Source: Bacteroidota bacterium | GTDB lineage: Bacteria > Bacteroidota > Bacteroidia > Bacteroidales > GCA-2748055 | DNA length: 45,966 bases | Direction: 5' to 3' | NCBI GenBank assembly: GCA_020047715.1 | Contig: JAIFNN010000035.1 | Span: 1 to 45,966 of the forward strand | Shown: positions 16,679-24,937 of the stretch, in pieces | Layout of the letters: every line of letters begins with the position of its first letter | How positions within the stretch are numbered: position 1 is the first letter of the stretch | Translations under genes and position numbers: made by a program | Notes under the pieces: generated by a model | The model's input: only the letters and a program-made list of their open reading frames with translations | Databases searched by the model: none | What the model was told of the DNA's origin: nothing

Positions 16679-18034
16679 ATGTTTTATCATTTAATTACTC
16701 TGGGTTGCCAGATGAATGTTTCAGACAGCGAGCGCATGCATTCCATTCTTCAAAAGATGGGCTATGTGCATACTGATGACGAGGGAGATGCCAACCTGCT
16801 TGGGATTCTTGCCTGCTCGGTACGTCAGAAAGCCATCGACAAAGTCTATTCCCGCATTCACAAATGGAACAAATGGAAGAATCAGCGCAATCTTATAACC
16901 TTTGTAAGCGGATGCGTGCTTCCTGCCGACAAAGAGAAGTTTCTGAAACTCTTCGACCTGGTGTTCCCTATGTCGGATGCGAACCAATTGCCGGAAATGA
17001 TCCATGAATATGGAGTAACCAGCGGCATTTCCCTTAAGAGGGATACTGCCCGGATGCCTCTGAATGAGAATATCTTTTCGCTGTGGAATGTAAATCCGAT
17101 TTACCATTCGAACTTTGAAGCTTTTGTTCCCATTCAGAATGGATGCGACAAGTTCTGCACCTTCTGCGCAGTTCCCTATACCCGCGGAAGGGAGGTGTCC
17201 CGTCCCTCTAAGGACATCCTCGAGGAAATTGAAAAACTTGTTCGGGGCGGATATAAAAGCATCACGCTTTTGGGCCAAAATGTCAATTCGTATGGGAAAG
17301 ACAAGAAAGGCGAAGAAATTAGTTTTGCTGAATTGCTGAAACAAATCGGTGAGTTGGGCGAGGCATCGGGCCGTGAATTCCTGGTTTATTTCACCTCGCC
17401 ACATCCCCGTGACATGAAACCCGAAGTCATCGACATGATGTCGAAATACAAGGTTCTGGCCAAGATGGTTCATATCCCCCTGCAATCGGGAGATGACAAA
17501 ATCCTGGTCAAGATGAACCGTGGGTATAACCTTGAAAAATATCGGGAAATCATCCACTATATATGGGAAAAACTGCCTGAAGCAACTTTGTTCACCGATA
17601 TAATTGTAGGGTTTACCGGCGAAACCGAAGAACATTTTTTAAACAGCTGTAAAGCCATGGAAGAGTTCCGGTTTAATATGGCTTACATAGCAAAATATTC
17701 CGCGCGGCCCGGAGCTGCCAGTTACCGCTGGGACGATGATGTAAGTGCTGCCGACAAAAAAGACCGTTTTGAGCGGCTCACAAAACAACTCTCCGGAATT
17801 TCCGAGAATTACAACAAAGGCCTTATCGGAAAAACCTTCAGAGTGCTGGTTCTCGGAAAGGACCGAAAACCCGGCCATCTCTACGGACTTACCGAAGGTA
17901 AAATCATTGTGAGGTTTTCCTCCAACCAGGAATCCCTCATCGGCACTTTTACAGATATCACCGTTACCGGCGCATCGGATTTTTCGGTTGAAGGGGAAAG
18001 CACAGTGCACGCTCATGAGTTAAAAGTTTTTTGA
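16679..18034 (+). CDS. miaB: MiaB-like tRNA methylthiotransferase (radical SAM)
   Basis: A 451-residue radical-SAM methylthiotransferase with the three family domains. The N-terminal UPF0004 domain has cluster Cys residues in TLGCQMN (Cys10), ILACSVRQ and VSGCVLP. The radical-SAM core carries NGCDKFCTFCAVPYTRGRE (CxxxCxxC), and a TRAM-like C-terminal domain starts near 375. MiaB adds a 2-methylthio group to isopentenyl-A37 of tRNAs reading U-initial codons. The spacing and sequence around the second and third Cys (ACSVRQKAIDKVYSRIHKW, then GCVLPADKEKF) differ from textbook MiaB, so the precise substrate is less certain than the family. Its stop overlaps the mtaB start. Confidence 0.85.
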   Translation: MFYHLITLGCQMNVSDSERMHSILQKMGYVHTDDEGDANLLGILACSVRQKAIDKVYSRIHKWNKWKNQRNLITFVSGCVLPADKEKFLKLFDLVFPMSDANQLPEMIHEYGVTSGISLKRDTARMPLNENIFSLWNVNPIYHSNFEAFVPIQNGCDKFCTFCAVPYTRGREVSRPSKDILEEIEKLVRGGYKSITLLGQNVNSYGKDKKGEEISFAELLKQIGELGEASGREFLVYFTSPHPRDMKPEVIDMMSKYKVLAKMVHIPLQSGDDKILVKMNRGYNLEKYREIIHYIWEKLPEATLFTDIIVGFTGETEEHFLNSCKAMEEFRFNMAYIAKYSARPGAASYRWDDDVSAADKKDRFERLTKQLSGISENYNKGLIGKTFRVLVLGKDRKPGHLYGLTEGKIIVRFSSNQESLIGTFTDITVTGASDFSVEGESTVHAHELKVF

Positions 18035-19308
18035 TGAAGAGAGTATCATTCAAAACCTTGGGCTGTCGCCTGAATCAATATGAAACCGACACAATGGTTA
18101 GTGAGTTTCATGAGGCAGGGTATGAGATTGTGGATTTCAAGGATGATGCTGATGTGTGTATTATAAATACCTGCACGGTTACCAATCAAAGCGATCAGAA
18201 ATCGCGCAACATAATTTCACAACTTGCCTCGCGCAACCCGGATGCCGTTGTTGTTGTGGCCGGCTGCATGGTTAACAATCATAAGGAGTTTCTCCAAAAA
18301 AATGAGCGCATAACCTACGTGGTTGACAATGAGCATAAGAACAATGTTTTCACGCTGGTCGACTCTCATTTCAGGGGAGAAATACTACATCCCGAACAGT
18401 TGCCTTCCGATATTTTTGGCTACCAAACCGTCGACAAGAGTCTGCACACAAGGACCTCTATTAAGGTTCAGGACGGTTGCGACAATTTCTGCACCTTTTG
18501 CATTATCCCTTCCGTGCGAGGCAGAGCTATTAGCCGCAATCCAATTGAAGTTTATGAAAACATCAGGAGAGTTACGGAAAACGGGTTCAAGGAAATTGTA
18601 ATCACCGGGGTAAACATAGGTCGCTATGATTATGATGGATTGAAGTTTGAGAACTTACTTGAGAACATTTTAGAGCTCCCGGGAGACTTTCGTGTAAGGA
18701 TTTCTTCGATTGAGCCGGATGGTTTTGGACCCGGTTTTGCCAAACTGTTTGGCCACCCTCGCTTGGCCCCTCACCTTCATCTATGCCTGCAGAGCGGATC
18801 GGACCCCATACTGCTGAAGATGCGTAGGATGTACAATGTGCGCTCCTTTATGGAAATCGTAAACGAATTCCGCAGACTTTATCCCCTGTTCAATTTCACC
18901 ACGGATCTGATTGTCGGTTTTCCGGGGGAGACAGACGCCGATTTTGAACAGACACTGAAAATTGCCAAAGAAGCCGCTTTTAGTCATATCCACACCTTTC
19001 GCTATTCTGTGCGCAAAGGAACGCGTGCCGAAAGGATGGAAAACCATATCCCGGAACGAGAAAAAGCTGCCCGAAGTTCTCTGATCCGGGAAATCTCCGA
19101 GTCAAACAAAAGAGATTATTATAATTCCATGCTAGGAAAGGAACAAACGGTGCTTGTTGAAAAATTCCTCAAGAACGGAACCGTTCAGGGTTATGGGGAG
19201 CATTATCTCCCGATAGAATTTCGCGACCCGGCAGCACAGCAAAACACTTTCGTTAAGGTCAGGCTGGACTCTCTCACGGGACGTGGACTCCTCGCTGTGA
19301 AGCTATAG
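18034..19308 (+). CDS. mtaB: tRNA t6A37 methylthiotransferase MtaB
   Basis: A 424-residue radical-SAM enzyme converting t6A37 to ms2t6A37 in tRNAs reading ANN codons. Family features: FKTLGCRLNQYETD (Cys11) at the N-terminus, NTCTVTNQSDQKSRN, and the radical-SAM Cys triad in QDGCDNFCTFCIIPSVRGR. GCRLNQ rather than GCQMN, and TVTNQSD rather than SVR, separate MtaB from MiaB. The ATG at 18034 overlaps the TGA of the upstream gene by one base; an in-frame TTG three bases earlier is unlikely to be used. It ends the reductase-miaB-mtaB operon. Confidence 0.93.
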   Translation: MKRVSFKTLGCRLNQYETDTMVSEFHEAGYEIVDFKDDADVCIINTCTVTNQSDQKSRNIISQLASRNPDAVVVVAGCMVNNHKEFLQKNERITYVVDNEHKNNVFTLVDSHFRGEILHPEQLPSDIFGYQTVDKSLHTRTSIKVQDGCDNFCTFCIIPSVRGRAISRNPIEVYENIRRVTENGFKEIVITGVNIGRYDYDGLKFENLLENILELPGDFRVRISSIEPDGFGPGFAKLFGHPRLAPHLHLCLQSGSDPILLKMRRMYNVRSFMEIVNEFRRLYPLFNFTTDLIVGFPGETDADFEQTLKIAKEAAFSHIHTFRYSVRKGTRAERMENHIPEREKAARSSLIREISESNKRDYYNSMLGKEQTVLVEKFLKNGTVQGYGEHYLPIEFRDPAAQQNTFVKVRLDSLTGRGLLAVKL

Positions 19309-19568
19309 TTCAACAAAATATCTTGAAAACACCCTGCTTGATTAAATAACTGCTATTTCTGCATGCAGTCAAATTGAAATTGGCATGTAATACCTTGGTT
19401 TTCTCTGAATTGCCACAAAGCTTGATTGGAATTTGATTTGTATGGGGTATGGAAAATATTTCATACTAATATATAGATTGTAGATATAAAAACAATGGGG
19501 GTATATTGAAAATATATAAATAAAAAAATAATACAAATAAAAAAATAGGGGGTTCAATAAGAAATGAC
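19309..19568. other. AT-rich intergenic stretch after mtaB
   Basis: About 260 bases with no convincing gene on either strand. The second half is extremely A+T-rich with long A-runs broken by single T or C (about 19500-19550), ending in a G-run at 19550-19554. Such DNA is often bent and can act as an UP-element-like sequence for the promoter that begins at 19569. No clear terminator hairpin for mtaB was found. Confidence 0.4.
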
Positions 19569-19598
19569 TTGTTTATTTAAAAATGATTTGTACATTTG
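19569..19598 (+). promoter_or_regulatory. Bacteroidota-type promoter driving the 19.6-kb structured RNA
   Basis: TTG at 19569-19571, a 19-base spacer, and TACATTTG at 19591-19598. Both boxes and the spacing fit the Bacteroidota -33/-7 consensus. Start of transcription is expected near 19604. The preceding A-tract-rich DNA may strengthen it. No protein gene begins within 400 bases downstream. Confidence 0.65.
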
Positions 19599-19603
19599 TG
19601 TCG

Positions 19604-19890
19604 TAGTAGTTTTAGTTAGTACGTTTAGAAAAAAGGAGTAAACTTGTCGGCTATCAGCTTTGCGGGAGATTGGAGAAACGCGGTAAGAACAATGGGTAGT
19701 CTAATTTTTTTTACCGAACTGTAAAGCCATAAAGGACTCAGGGAAGCAGTCAAATGTTTCTGGGGTTTCTTTATGAACGCCGGCAGTTTATTTTTACTTA
19801 ACTGTGATGCTGTTTCGAGCCGAAGTCAGCAACGATCGAAATCCCTCGAATACATTTGAATACAGCTGCAAGTCGCTTTTTTTCAATTCC
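19604..19890 (+). ncRNA. Candidate structured non-coding RNA or long leader, unknown family
   Basis: This begins at a well-formed promoter and contains no normal gene. Complementary arms follow one another: GTTTA/TAAAC (19623-19627, 19639-19643), CGGTAA/TTACCG (19681-19686, 19711-19716), AACTG/CAGTT (19717-19721, 19784-19788) enclosing CATAAAG/CTTTATG (19728-19734, 19769-19775) and GACT/AGTC (19735-19738, 19748-19751), and a hairpin GCTG-TTCG/CGAA-CAGC (19809-19830). A second AACTG (19800-19804) could compete for the same CAGTT. A T7 run at 19877-19883 after a weak stem may be the 3' end. It does not match tmRNA, RNase P or SRP RNA as I know them; a 6S-type RNA is possible but unproven. The 3' end is a guess. 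Confidence 0.4.
19644..19724 (+). CDS. Possible 26-residue micro-ORF with TTG start (speculative)
   Basis: An AAGGAG at 19633-19638 stands 5 bases before a TTG that opens a 26-codon frame ending at TAA 19722-19724. The peptide would start M-S-A-I-S-F-A-G-D-W and end L-I-F-F-T-E-L. The AAGGAG lies in the loop of the GTTTA/TAAAC hairpin. This may be a small protein or leader peptide, or chance within a structured RNA; no similarity is recognised. Confidence 0.15.
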   Translation: MSAISFAGDWRNAVRTMGSLIFFTEL

Positions 19891-20002
19891 TGAAAACCTG
19901 TTCTTGCAAATCCCCCGGACTCACCAAATTGCTTCCTTCCAAGCCGTAAAACTAATTGATTTATATTCTACTGCTCCCCCTGTCGGAATTCTTCTATTTT
20001 GC

Positions 20003-20010
20003 TATCTTTG
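20003..20010 (+). promoter_or_regulatory. Putative -7 element of the lepA promoter
   Basis: TATCTTTG, an exact TAnnTTTG match, 26 bases before the lepA ATG. It lies inside the upstream extension of the open frame, which argues that translation starts at 20037 and not at 19956. The -33 box is not clear. Confidence 0.5.
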
Positions 20011-20036
20011 TACCTCTAAATCCCGGGAAAAACTAT

Positions 20037-21824
20037 ATGGATCATATACGAAATTTTTGCATCATCGCGCATATTGACCATGGCAAAAGCACACTTGCCG
20101 ACCGTTTGCTTATGAAAACCGGAACGGTTAGCGAGAGGGACTTTCAAAACCAGGTACTTGACGATATGGACCTGGAGCGCGAAAGGGGTATTACCATAAA
20201 GAGCCATGCTATTCAGATGGTGCACTACCATGAGGGGAAAAAATATGCTTTAAACCTTATCGATACTCCGGGTCACGTTGACTTCTCTTATGAAGTGTCC
20301 CGCTCCATTGCAGCCTGCGAAGGCGCTTTGCTGGTGGTGGATGCTACCCAGGGAATTCAGGCCCAGACAATATCAGTGCTCTATCAGGCTATAGAAAATA
20401 ATCTGGAGATCATTCCTGTTTTGAATAAAATGGATTCTGAAAGTGCAATGCCCGAAGATGTTAAAGACCAGATTGTTGATCTGATTGGCTGTGAGCGGGA
20501 CTCAATTCTCGAAGCCAGCGGAAAAACCGGTCAGGGTATTGATGAAGTGCTTGAAGCAATTATTAATCGTGTGCCTGCTCCAAAAGGAGACCCCGGTGCT
20601 CCTCTTCAGGCTTTGATATTTGATTCGGTTTTTAATAATTTCCGGGGAATTTACGCCTATTTCCGGATCTTTAACGGTACTATCAGAAAAGGCGAGTTGG
20701 TGAAATTTTTCAACACCAAGAAGGAATACAACGCAGATGAAATCGGTGTTTTGGCCCTGAAGAACGAACCCCGCGATGTCCTGAGCGCCGGCGATGTGGG
20801 ATACATCATCTCCGGCATAAAAGCTTCCAAAGAGGTTAAAGTTGGCGACACTGTAACCACTGTTGCCAATCCTTGTGATAAGCCGATATCGGGCTTCGAG
20901 GATGTTAAGCCTATGGTGTTTGCCGGGATTTATCCCGTTGATGCCGACGACTACGAAGATCTGCGCGCCTCTATTGAAAAATTGCAGCTCAACGACGCTT
21001 CCCTTACTTTTATTCCAGAGTCCTCAGCCGCACTTGGTTTCGGTTTCCGTTGCGGGTTTCTGGGCCTGTTGCACATGGAAATCATCCAGGAACGTCTTGA
21101 CCGCGAATTCGATATGGATGTTATTACCACGGTTCCAAACGTTTCATACAAAGTGGTTACAAACAAGGGCGAACTGATCGACGTTCACAACCCTTCCGGT
21201 TTGCCCGAATCGAATTATATCGAGCGTATCGAAGAGCCTTATATCGTTGCACAGGTGATTTCGCAATCTGAATACGTGGGCTCAATTATGAAGCTGTGTC
21301 TCGACAAGCGCGGCATTCTTAAAAGTCAGGTTTACCTCACCAGTAATCGGGTAGAGCTCACTTTCGAAATGCCCCTGGCTGAAATCGTTTTTGATTTTTA
21401 CGATAAGCTCAAGAGTATTTCCAAGGGTTATGCATCCTTCGACTACCATCCCCTGGATTACAAAAAAGCTGATCTGGTGCGACTCGACATCCTCCTCAAC
21501 GGCGAAATGGTCGATGCCCTTTCAACCCTTATTCACAGGGATAATGCATACGACTTCGGTCGCCGGATGGTTGAAAAACTCAAAGAACTTATACCACGGC
21601 AGCAATTTGATATTGCAATTCAGGCTGCCATTGGCGCAAAAGTAATAGCTAGGGAAACGGTCAAAGCTGTTCGAAAGGATGTTACAGCCAAGTGTTATGG
21701 GGGAGATATCTCCCGAAAGCGCAAATTGCTCGAAAAACAGAAGAAAGGCAAGAAGCGCATGCGTCAGGTAGGAAACGTGGAGATTCCTCAGACAGCATTT
21801 TTAGCGGTTCTGAAGCTGGACTAG
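20037..21824 (+). CDS. lepA: Elongation factor 4 (LepA)
   Basis: A 595-residue translational GTPase that acts on the ribosome and affects initiation and subunit biogenesis. G motifs are intact: [13 protein letters not shown] (G1), [10 protein letters not shown] (G2), DTPGHVDF (G3) and NKMD (G4). The LepA-specific C-terminal domain ends with [18 protein letters not shown] and so on. The frame continues 27 codons upstream, but [16 protein letters not shown] is the family N-terminus and a promoter box sits in the extension, so the ATG at 20037 is used. Standard family length is about 595-600. It is monocistronic. Confidence 0.98.
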   Translation: MDHIRNFCIIAHIDHGKSTLADRLLMKTGTVSERDFQNQVLDDMDLERERGITIKSHAIQMVHYHEGKKYALNLIDTPGHVDFSYEVSRSIAACEGALLVVDATQGIQAQTISVLYQAIENNLEIIPVLNKMDSESAMPEDVKDQIVDLIGCERDSILEASGKTGQGIDEVLEAIINRVPAPKGDPGAPLQALIFDSVFNNFRGIYAYFRIFNGTIRKGELVKFFNTKKEYNADEIGVLALKNEPRDVLSAGDVGYIISGIKASKEVKVGDTVTTVANPCDKPISGFEDVKPMVFAGIYPVDADDYEDLRASIEKLQLNDASLTFIPESSAALGFGFRCGFLGLLHMEIIQERLDREFDMDVITTVPNVSYKVVTNKGELIDVHNPSGLPESNYIERIEEPYIVAQVISQSEYVGSIMKLCLDKRGILKSQVYLTSNRVELTFEMPLAEIVFDFYDKLKSISKGYASFDYHPLDYKKADLVRLDILLNGEMVDALSTLIHRDNAYDFGRRMVEKLKELIPRQQFDIAIQAAIGAKVIARETVKAVRKDVTAKCYGGDISRKRKLLEKQKKGKKRMRQVGNVEIPQTAFLAVLKLD

Positions 21825-21896
21825 ATAAAGATTTTTTGGTGGAAGCAAATTTGTAAAAATAAGCAATTCAACTTCCTGTTTGAGATTGCCAACTTT

Positions 21897-22097
21897 TCAC
21901 TGCCCCTTCTTGTTCCCACCAATTGCCCATTCCTCCTTTGCATTTCTGATAATCATGAGCACAAACATGGTGATGGCAACTGTCAGGAAGCCCATTGCAA
22001 AGTGCTTGAAATTCCCCCACTGAAAAAAGAAGGATATTCCCGATAAGATAAAAAGTATTGCAGCAATTATACCTGTAATGAGAATTAGGATATGCAT
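21897..22097 (-). CDS. Small membrane protein, function unknown
   Basis: A 66-residue protein with two predicted transmembrane helices (about residues 3-25 and 33-51) and a short charged C-terminal tail. I do not recognise a family. It follows the lipoprotein gene by 12 bases on the same strand, so the two are probably co-transcribed. Length and hydrophobicity make it a credible gene, but there is no motif to assign a role. Confidence 0.6.
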   Translation of the reverse strand: MHILILITGIIAAILFILSGISFFFQWGNFKHFAMGFLTVAITMFVLMIIRNAKEEWAIGGNKKGQ

Positions 22098-22109
22098 TGT
22101 ACCGGGTAA

Positions 22110-22769
22110 CTATTTGGTTTTAATTGTGGTTTTCATGAAGTCGCTGTTATCAAATATCTCCGACAAGGTAGCTTCAACCGTAACCGAATTGTTTTCAATG
22201 GTATAATTTGCAAGGCTTGTAACTTTCTTGACCGGTTTTTGGAATTCAACCGAGATGTTGTATTTCATGCCTTCCATAATCATTTTGGTCGATTCTTCGT
22301 CCAGTTCCTCGGAGCCAAGCAGGTCCTCCTTGTTGAACTCATGCGAGGTCTGGCCGTTCCTAATGAAAGTCTTGCCGTTAAACTCAACGTATTTAACGAC
22401 GGCCACGGATCCTTCCTCGTTTTCGAGAACTATGGCAAGGGCCTTGTTGAGGGCTATAACGTCCTTGAAATCGAATCTGATACCGGCAACATACTTCGTT
22501 ATATCGCCTGTAAGCTCAACTTTGGTGATGCCCGGTATTTTTTCCAGTTCGGGAAGTGCTTCACGAAGGGTAACGTCCATATCTGATGTCTCAATCTCTT
22601 CGGTACTGTCAGAAAAAGCCCCCATCATCTCGTACAACTCACTCATGTCGATAATATATTCCATTGAGCCGGAACCATCTTTATTGAATTTGTATTTCTC
22701 AAAAATCGTGATGCATCCGGTAAGGAACAAAAGAGCCATGGAGATACCTAAAAGGCTTAATTTTTTCAT
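22110..22769 (-). CDS. Predicted lipoprotein, function unknown
   Basis: A 219-residue protein with a lipoprotein signal peptide: KKLSLLGISMALLFLTGC, lipidated Cys at residue 19. The mature part begins with a short strand pattern (YKFNKDGSGSMEYIID), which resembles bacterial lipoproteins that carry a beta-rich domain measuring a polypeptide trait, but I cannot name the family. Several acidic stretches (STEEIETSDMD, GSEELDEESTK) are present. The next residue after the Cys is Ile rather than Asp, so in a proteobacterial scheme it would go to the outer membrane; sorting in Bacteroidota differs. It heads a two-gene unit with the small membrane protein. Confidence 0.7.
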   Translation of the reverse strand: MKKLSLLGISMALLFLTGCITIFEKYKFNKDGSGSMEYIIDMSELYEMMGAFSDSTEEIETSDMDVTLREALPELEKIPGITKVELTGDITKYVAGIRFDFKDVIALNKALAIVLENEEGSVAVVKYVEFNGKTFIRNGQTSHEFNKEDLLGSEELDEESTKMIMEGMKYNISVEFQKPVKKVTSLANYTIENNSVTVEATLSEIFDNSDFMKTTIKTK

Positions 22770-22847
22770 GATTTGGATTTTTTGGGGAAGAATGTGAAGT
22801 ATGCAAAAAAGTTAGCGAAAGATAAATGTATTTATATTACGACCGAT

Positions 22848-23099
22848 TCACTTGGTGATTTTTTTTTCAAATAAAATTTTCCCTCCCAGATATTGACCAA
22901 GAAAGAAAGCTCCAACATTAAAGGGAAGCATCAGCAGCTGGTAGGGCATGTCAAAAAAGTACCTGCATGCAATAATGATTAAAACGGGGATATGAATTGA
23001 CAAGACCCAATTGAGGCTAAATCTTCTAACCCGGTATCTCCAATAACCAAAAGGAATATTTAAAAGGATTATGAAAACAATGAATAAAAGATCTCTCAT
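22848..23099 (-). CDS. Small polytopic membrane protein, function unknown
   Basis: An 83-residue protein with about three hydrophobic helices (residues 3-19, 30-47, 54-73), the first followed by the positive cluster YRVRRF. It resembles short uncharacterised membrane proteins found across bacteria, with no catalytic motif. It lies 78 bases upstream of the lipoprotein gene on the same strand and may belong to the same transcript. The coding call rests on length, membrane pattern and good placement. Confidence 0.6.
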   Translation of the reverse strand: MRDLLFIVFIILLNIPFGYWRYRVRRFSLNWVLSIHIPVLIIIACRYFFDMPYQLLMLPFNVGAFFLGQYLGGKILFEKKITK

Positions 23100-23418
23100 A
23101 TTATAAACCGTTCAAGAGCAGAGTTTCGCCTGCAGGAGATATTTGGCAATGCGCAGAATCGAAAGGCTTAACAATTTTGCGTAAGGTTATAAACACTTTG
23201 GCGTTAAATAAAGAACAAACAACATAAGCTTAGTTTTGTTGTTGGTTTCTTCGGTAATTTAGGAATATTTGCCAAATGTCCTCTATCAAGGACTTGTTCA
23301 GGCCTATTTTAAAGTAAACAGGGCGATTTTTTTTCGTGGGAATTAAATAGTTGAAAAAAATCTAAACATTAACTGTCCTGCTTTGTTTAATTCCAAATGA
23401 ACGTTCAATCCATAAAAA

Positions 23419-23469
23419 AATAGCACCGCTGTGCAGATTGATAGACGAGGGTGAAAAAGCGGTGCTATT
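23419..23469 (-). terminator. Hairpin with T-run on the minus strand, probable terminator of the P-loop gene
   Basis: A perfect 12-bp stem (AATAGCACCGCT at 23419-23430 with AGCGGTGCTATT at 23458-23469) and a 27-base loop. Read on the minus strand it is followed by T-rich sequence, as expected for a terminator of the gene ending at 23566. The stem is flanked by a 7-bp direct repeat (see findings). Confidence 0.6.
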
Positions 23470-23504
23470 GCTTTTTCGGACGTTCAGTTATTCTTAATTC
23501 AATG

Positions 23505-23543
23505 AAAAGAGAGATGTCTTGCTGTGACCTCTCTCTTTTTTTT
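23505..23543 (+). terminator. Hairpin with T9 run on the plus strand
   Basis: AAAAGAGAGA (23505-23514) pairs with TCTCTCTTTT (23530-23539), and a T-run continues to 23543. The best orientation is plus, although no plus-strand gene precedes it; on the minus strand only four T follow. It may serve the minus-strand P-loop gene as a first hairpin, or end an unseen plus-strand RNA. Confidence 0.55.
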
Positions 23544-23565
23544 CAAATTCGGACCTCCGGAGAAA

Positions 23566-24909
23566 CTACCTGCCGGGTTTGAATTTTATAACAAATTCGT
23601 CTAAAACATCTTTCAGGTCGGGTTTGCCTATTTCCTGGAGATCATAATAAACCCGCGTATTGGGTTTTTTGATTTTAATAATTCGGTTCAGATCGATAGG
23701 AGTGGCTATTATTACCGAGTCGCAATCTGTATTGTTGATGGTGGTTTCCAAATCTTTCAGCTGCTCATCACCATAACCCATTGCGGGAAGCAGTGCGCCT
23801 ATATTCGGATAAATCCTGAAGGTCTCCGATAACTTTCCAACGGTAAAAGGGCGCGGATCAACCATCTCTGCAGCCCCGAACTTATGGGCAGCAACAACTC
23901 CTGCGCCAAGCTTCATTTCTCCATGGGTGAGGGTTGGTCCGTCTTCCACAACAAGCACACGTTTTCCCCTGATAAGTGAGGCATTGTCTACCTTTATGGG
24001 AGAAGCCCCGTCAATAACAATTGCTTTTGGGTTTACCTTCTCGATGCTTTCTCTTACAATCTGAATGGAAGCCGCATCAGCACTGTCAATTTTGTTAATC
24101 ACCACTACATCTGCAATTCGGAGGGTTACTTCACCGGGATAATACGACAATTCATGGCCCGGGCGGTGCGGATCGGTAACGGTAACCGTAAGGTCAGGCA
24201 CATAAAAGGGGAAGTCGTTGTTCCCGCCATCCCAAAGGATTACGTCGCATCCGTCGGGATCGTTCTCGGCTGCCCGCAATATTGCTTCGTAATCCACACC
24301 TGCATAGATTACATTTCCTCTTACAACGTGAGGTTCGTACTCCTCCATTTCTTCCACGGTGCATTTGTGTTTTTCAAGATCGGATAGAATAGCAAAGCGT
24401 TGAACTTTTTGGGCAATCAGGTCACCGTATGGCATTGGATGTCTGACGGCAACAACTTTCAGTCCTTTCTCCATAAGCAATTCGATGATTCTTCTGGAGG
24501 TTTGGCTCTTCCCGCAGCCTGTGCGAACAGCACCCACCGCAATAAGGGGTTTTGTGCTCTTGATCTGGGTGTCTTTTGTGCCGAGAAGAACAAAATTAGC
24601 CCCTGCCGCATTTACAATAGCACTTACGCCCATCACTCGGTTGTAGGGAACATCGCTGTATGAAAAAACGCAATCGTCGACCTTATGCTCATGGATTAAC
24701 CTGGTGAGGTCCGACTCTGCAAAAATCGGGATGCCCTTGGGATATAACTTGCCAGCCAGCTCGGCGGGATATTTTCTGCCATCGATATCGGGAATCTGAG
24801 CTGCAGTGAAGGCTACTACATTAAATTGCGCATTGTCCCTGAAATAGGTATTGAAATTGTGAAAGTCGCGCCCTGCGGCGCCAATGATAACTACATTTTT
24901 AGGAGTCAT
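23566..24909 (-). CDS. Cyclic 2,3-diphosphoglycerate synthetase-like P-loop protein
   Basis: A 447-residue cytoplasmic protein matching the group annotated as cyclic 2,3-diphosphoglycerate synthetase. It has an N-terminal Rossmann-like part (NVVIIGAAGRDFHNFN), a P-loop-like GAVRTGCGKSQTSRR (126-140), the region ILWDGGNNDFPF, and VVINKID, which looks like a GTPase-type NKxD specificity motif. In methanogens the enzyme makes a thermoprotectant; in bacteria the true reaction is untested, and the NKID element suggests a GTP-using role. It has a promoter-like -33/-7 pair upstream and is monocistronic. Confidence 0.8.
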   Translation of the reverse strand: MTPKNVVIIGAAGRDFHNFNTYFRDNAQFNVVAFTAAQIPDIDGRKYPAELAGKLYPKGIPIFAESDLTRLIHEHKVDDCVFSYSDVPYNRVMGVSAIVNAAGANFVLLGTKDTQIKSTKPLIAVGAVRTGCGKSQTSRRIIELLMEKGLKVVAVRHPMPYGDLIAQKVQRFAILSDLEKHKCTVEEMEEYEPHVVRGNVIYAGVDYEAILRAAENDPDGCDVILWDGGNNDFPFYVPDLTVTVTDPHRPGHELSYYPGEVTLRIADVVVINKIDSADAASIQIVRESIEKVNPKAIVIDGASPIKVDNASLIRGKRVLVVEDGPTLTHGEMKLGAGVVAAHKFGAAEMVDPRPFTVGKLSETFRIYPNIGALLPAMGYGDEQLKDLETTINNTDCDSVIIATPIDLNRIIKIKKPNTRVYYDLQEIGKPDLKDVLDEFVIKFKPGR

Positions 24910-24937
24910 ATGAATTGTGTTAAGTAATTTTGCAAAG

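Larger units (their letters stand above)
23100..23565. other. Long intergenic region with two hairpins
   Basis: 466 bases without a credible gene. The left 300 bases hold AT-rich sequence with no clear signal beyond a possible stem around 23215-23250. The right part holds two strong hairpins described separately (23408-23479 and 23505-23543), located after the stop of the minus-strand P-loop gene. No -33/-7 promoter was found for a plus-strand transcript. Confidence 0.4.

Noticed and set aside
19735-19755. Sequence resembling the SRP RNA core (CAGG ... GGAAGCAG-like)
   Set aside because: GACTCAGGGAAGCAGTC looks like the SRP RNA apical domain at first sight, but the internal pairs and the GGAA tetraloop between CAGG and AGCAG are missing. 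Not called as SRP RNA.
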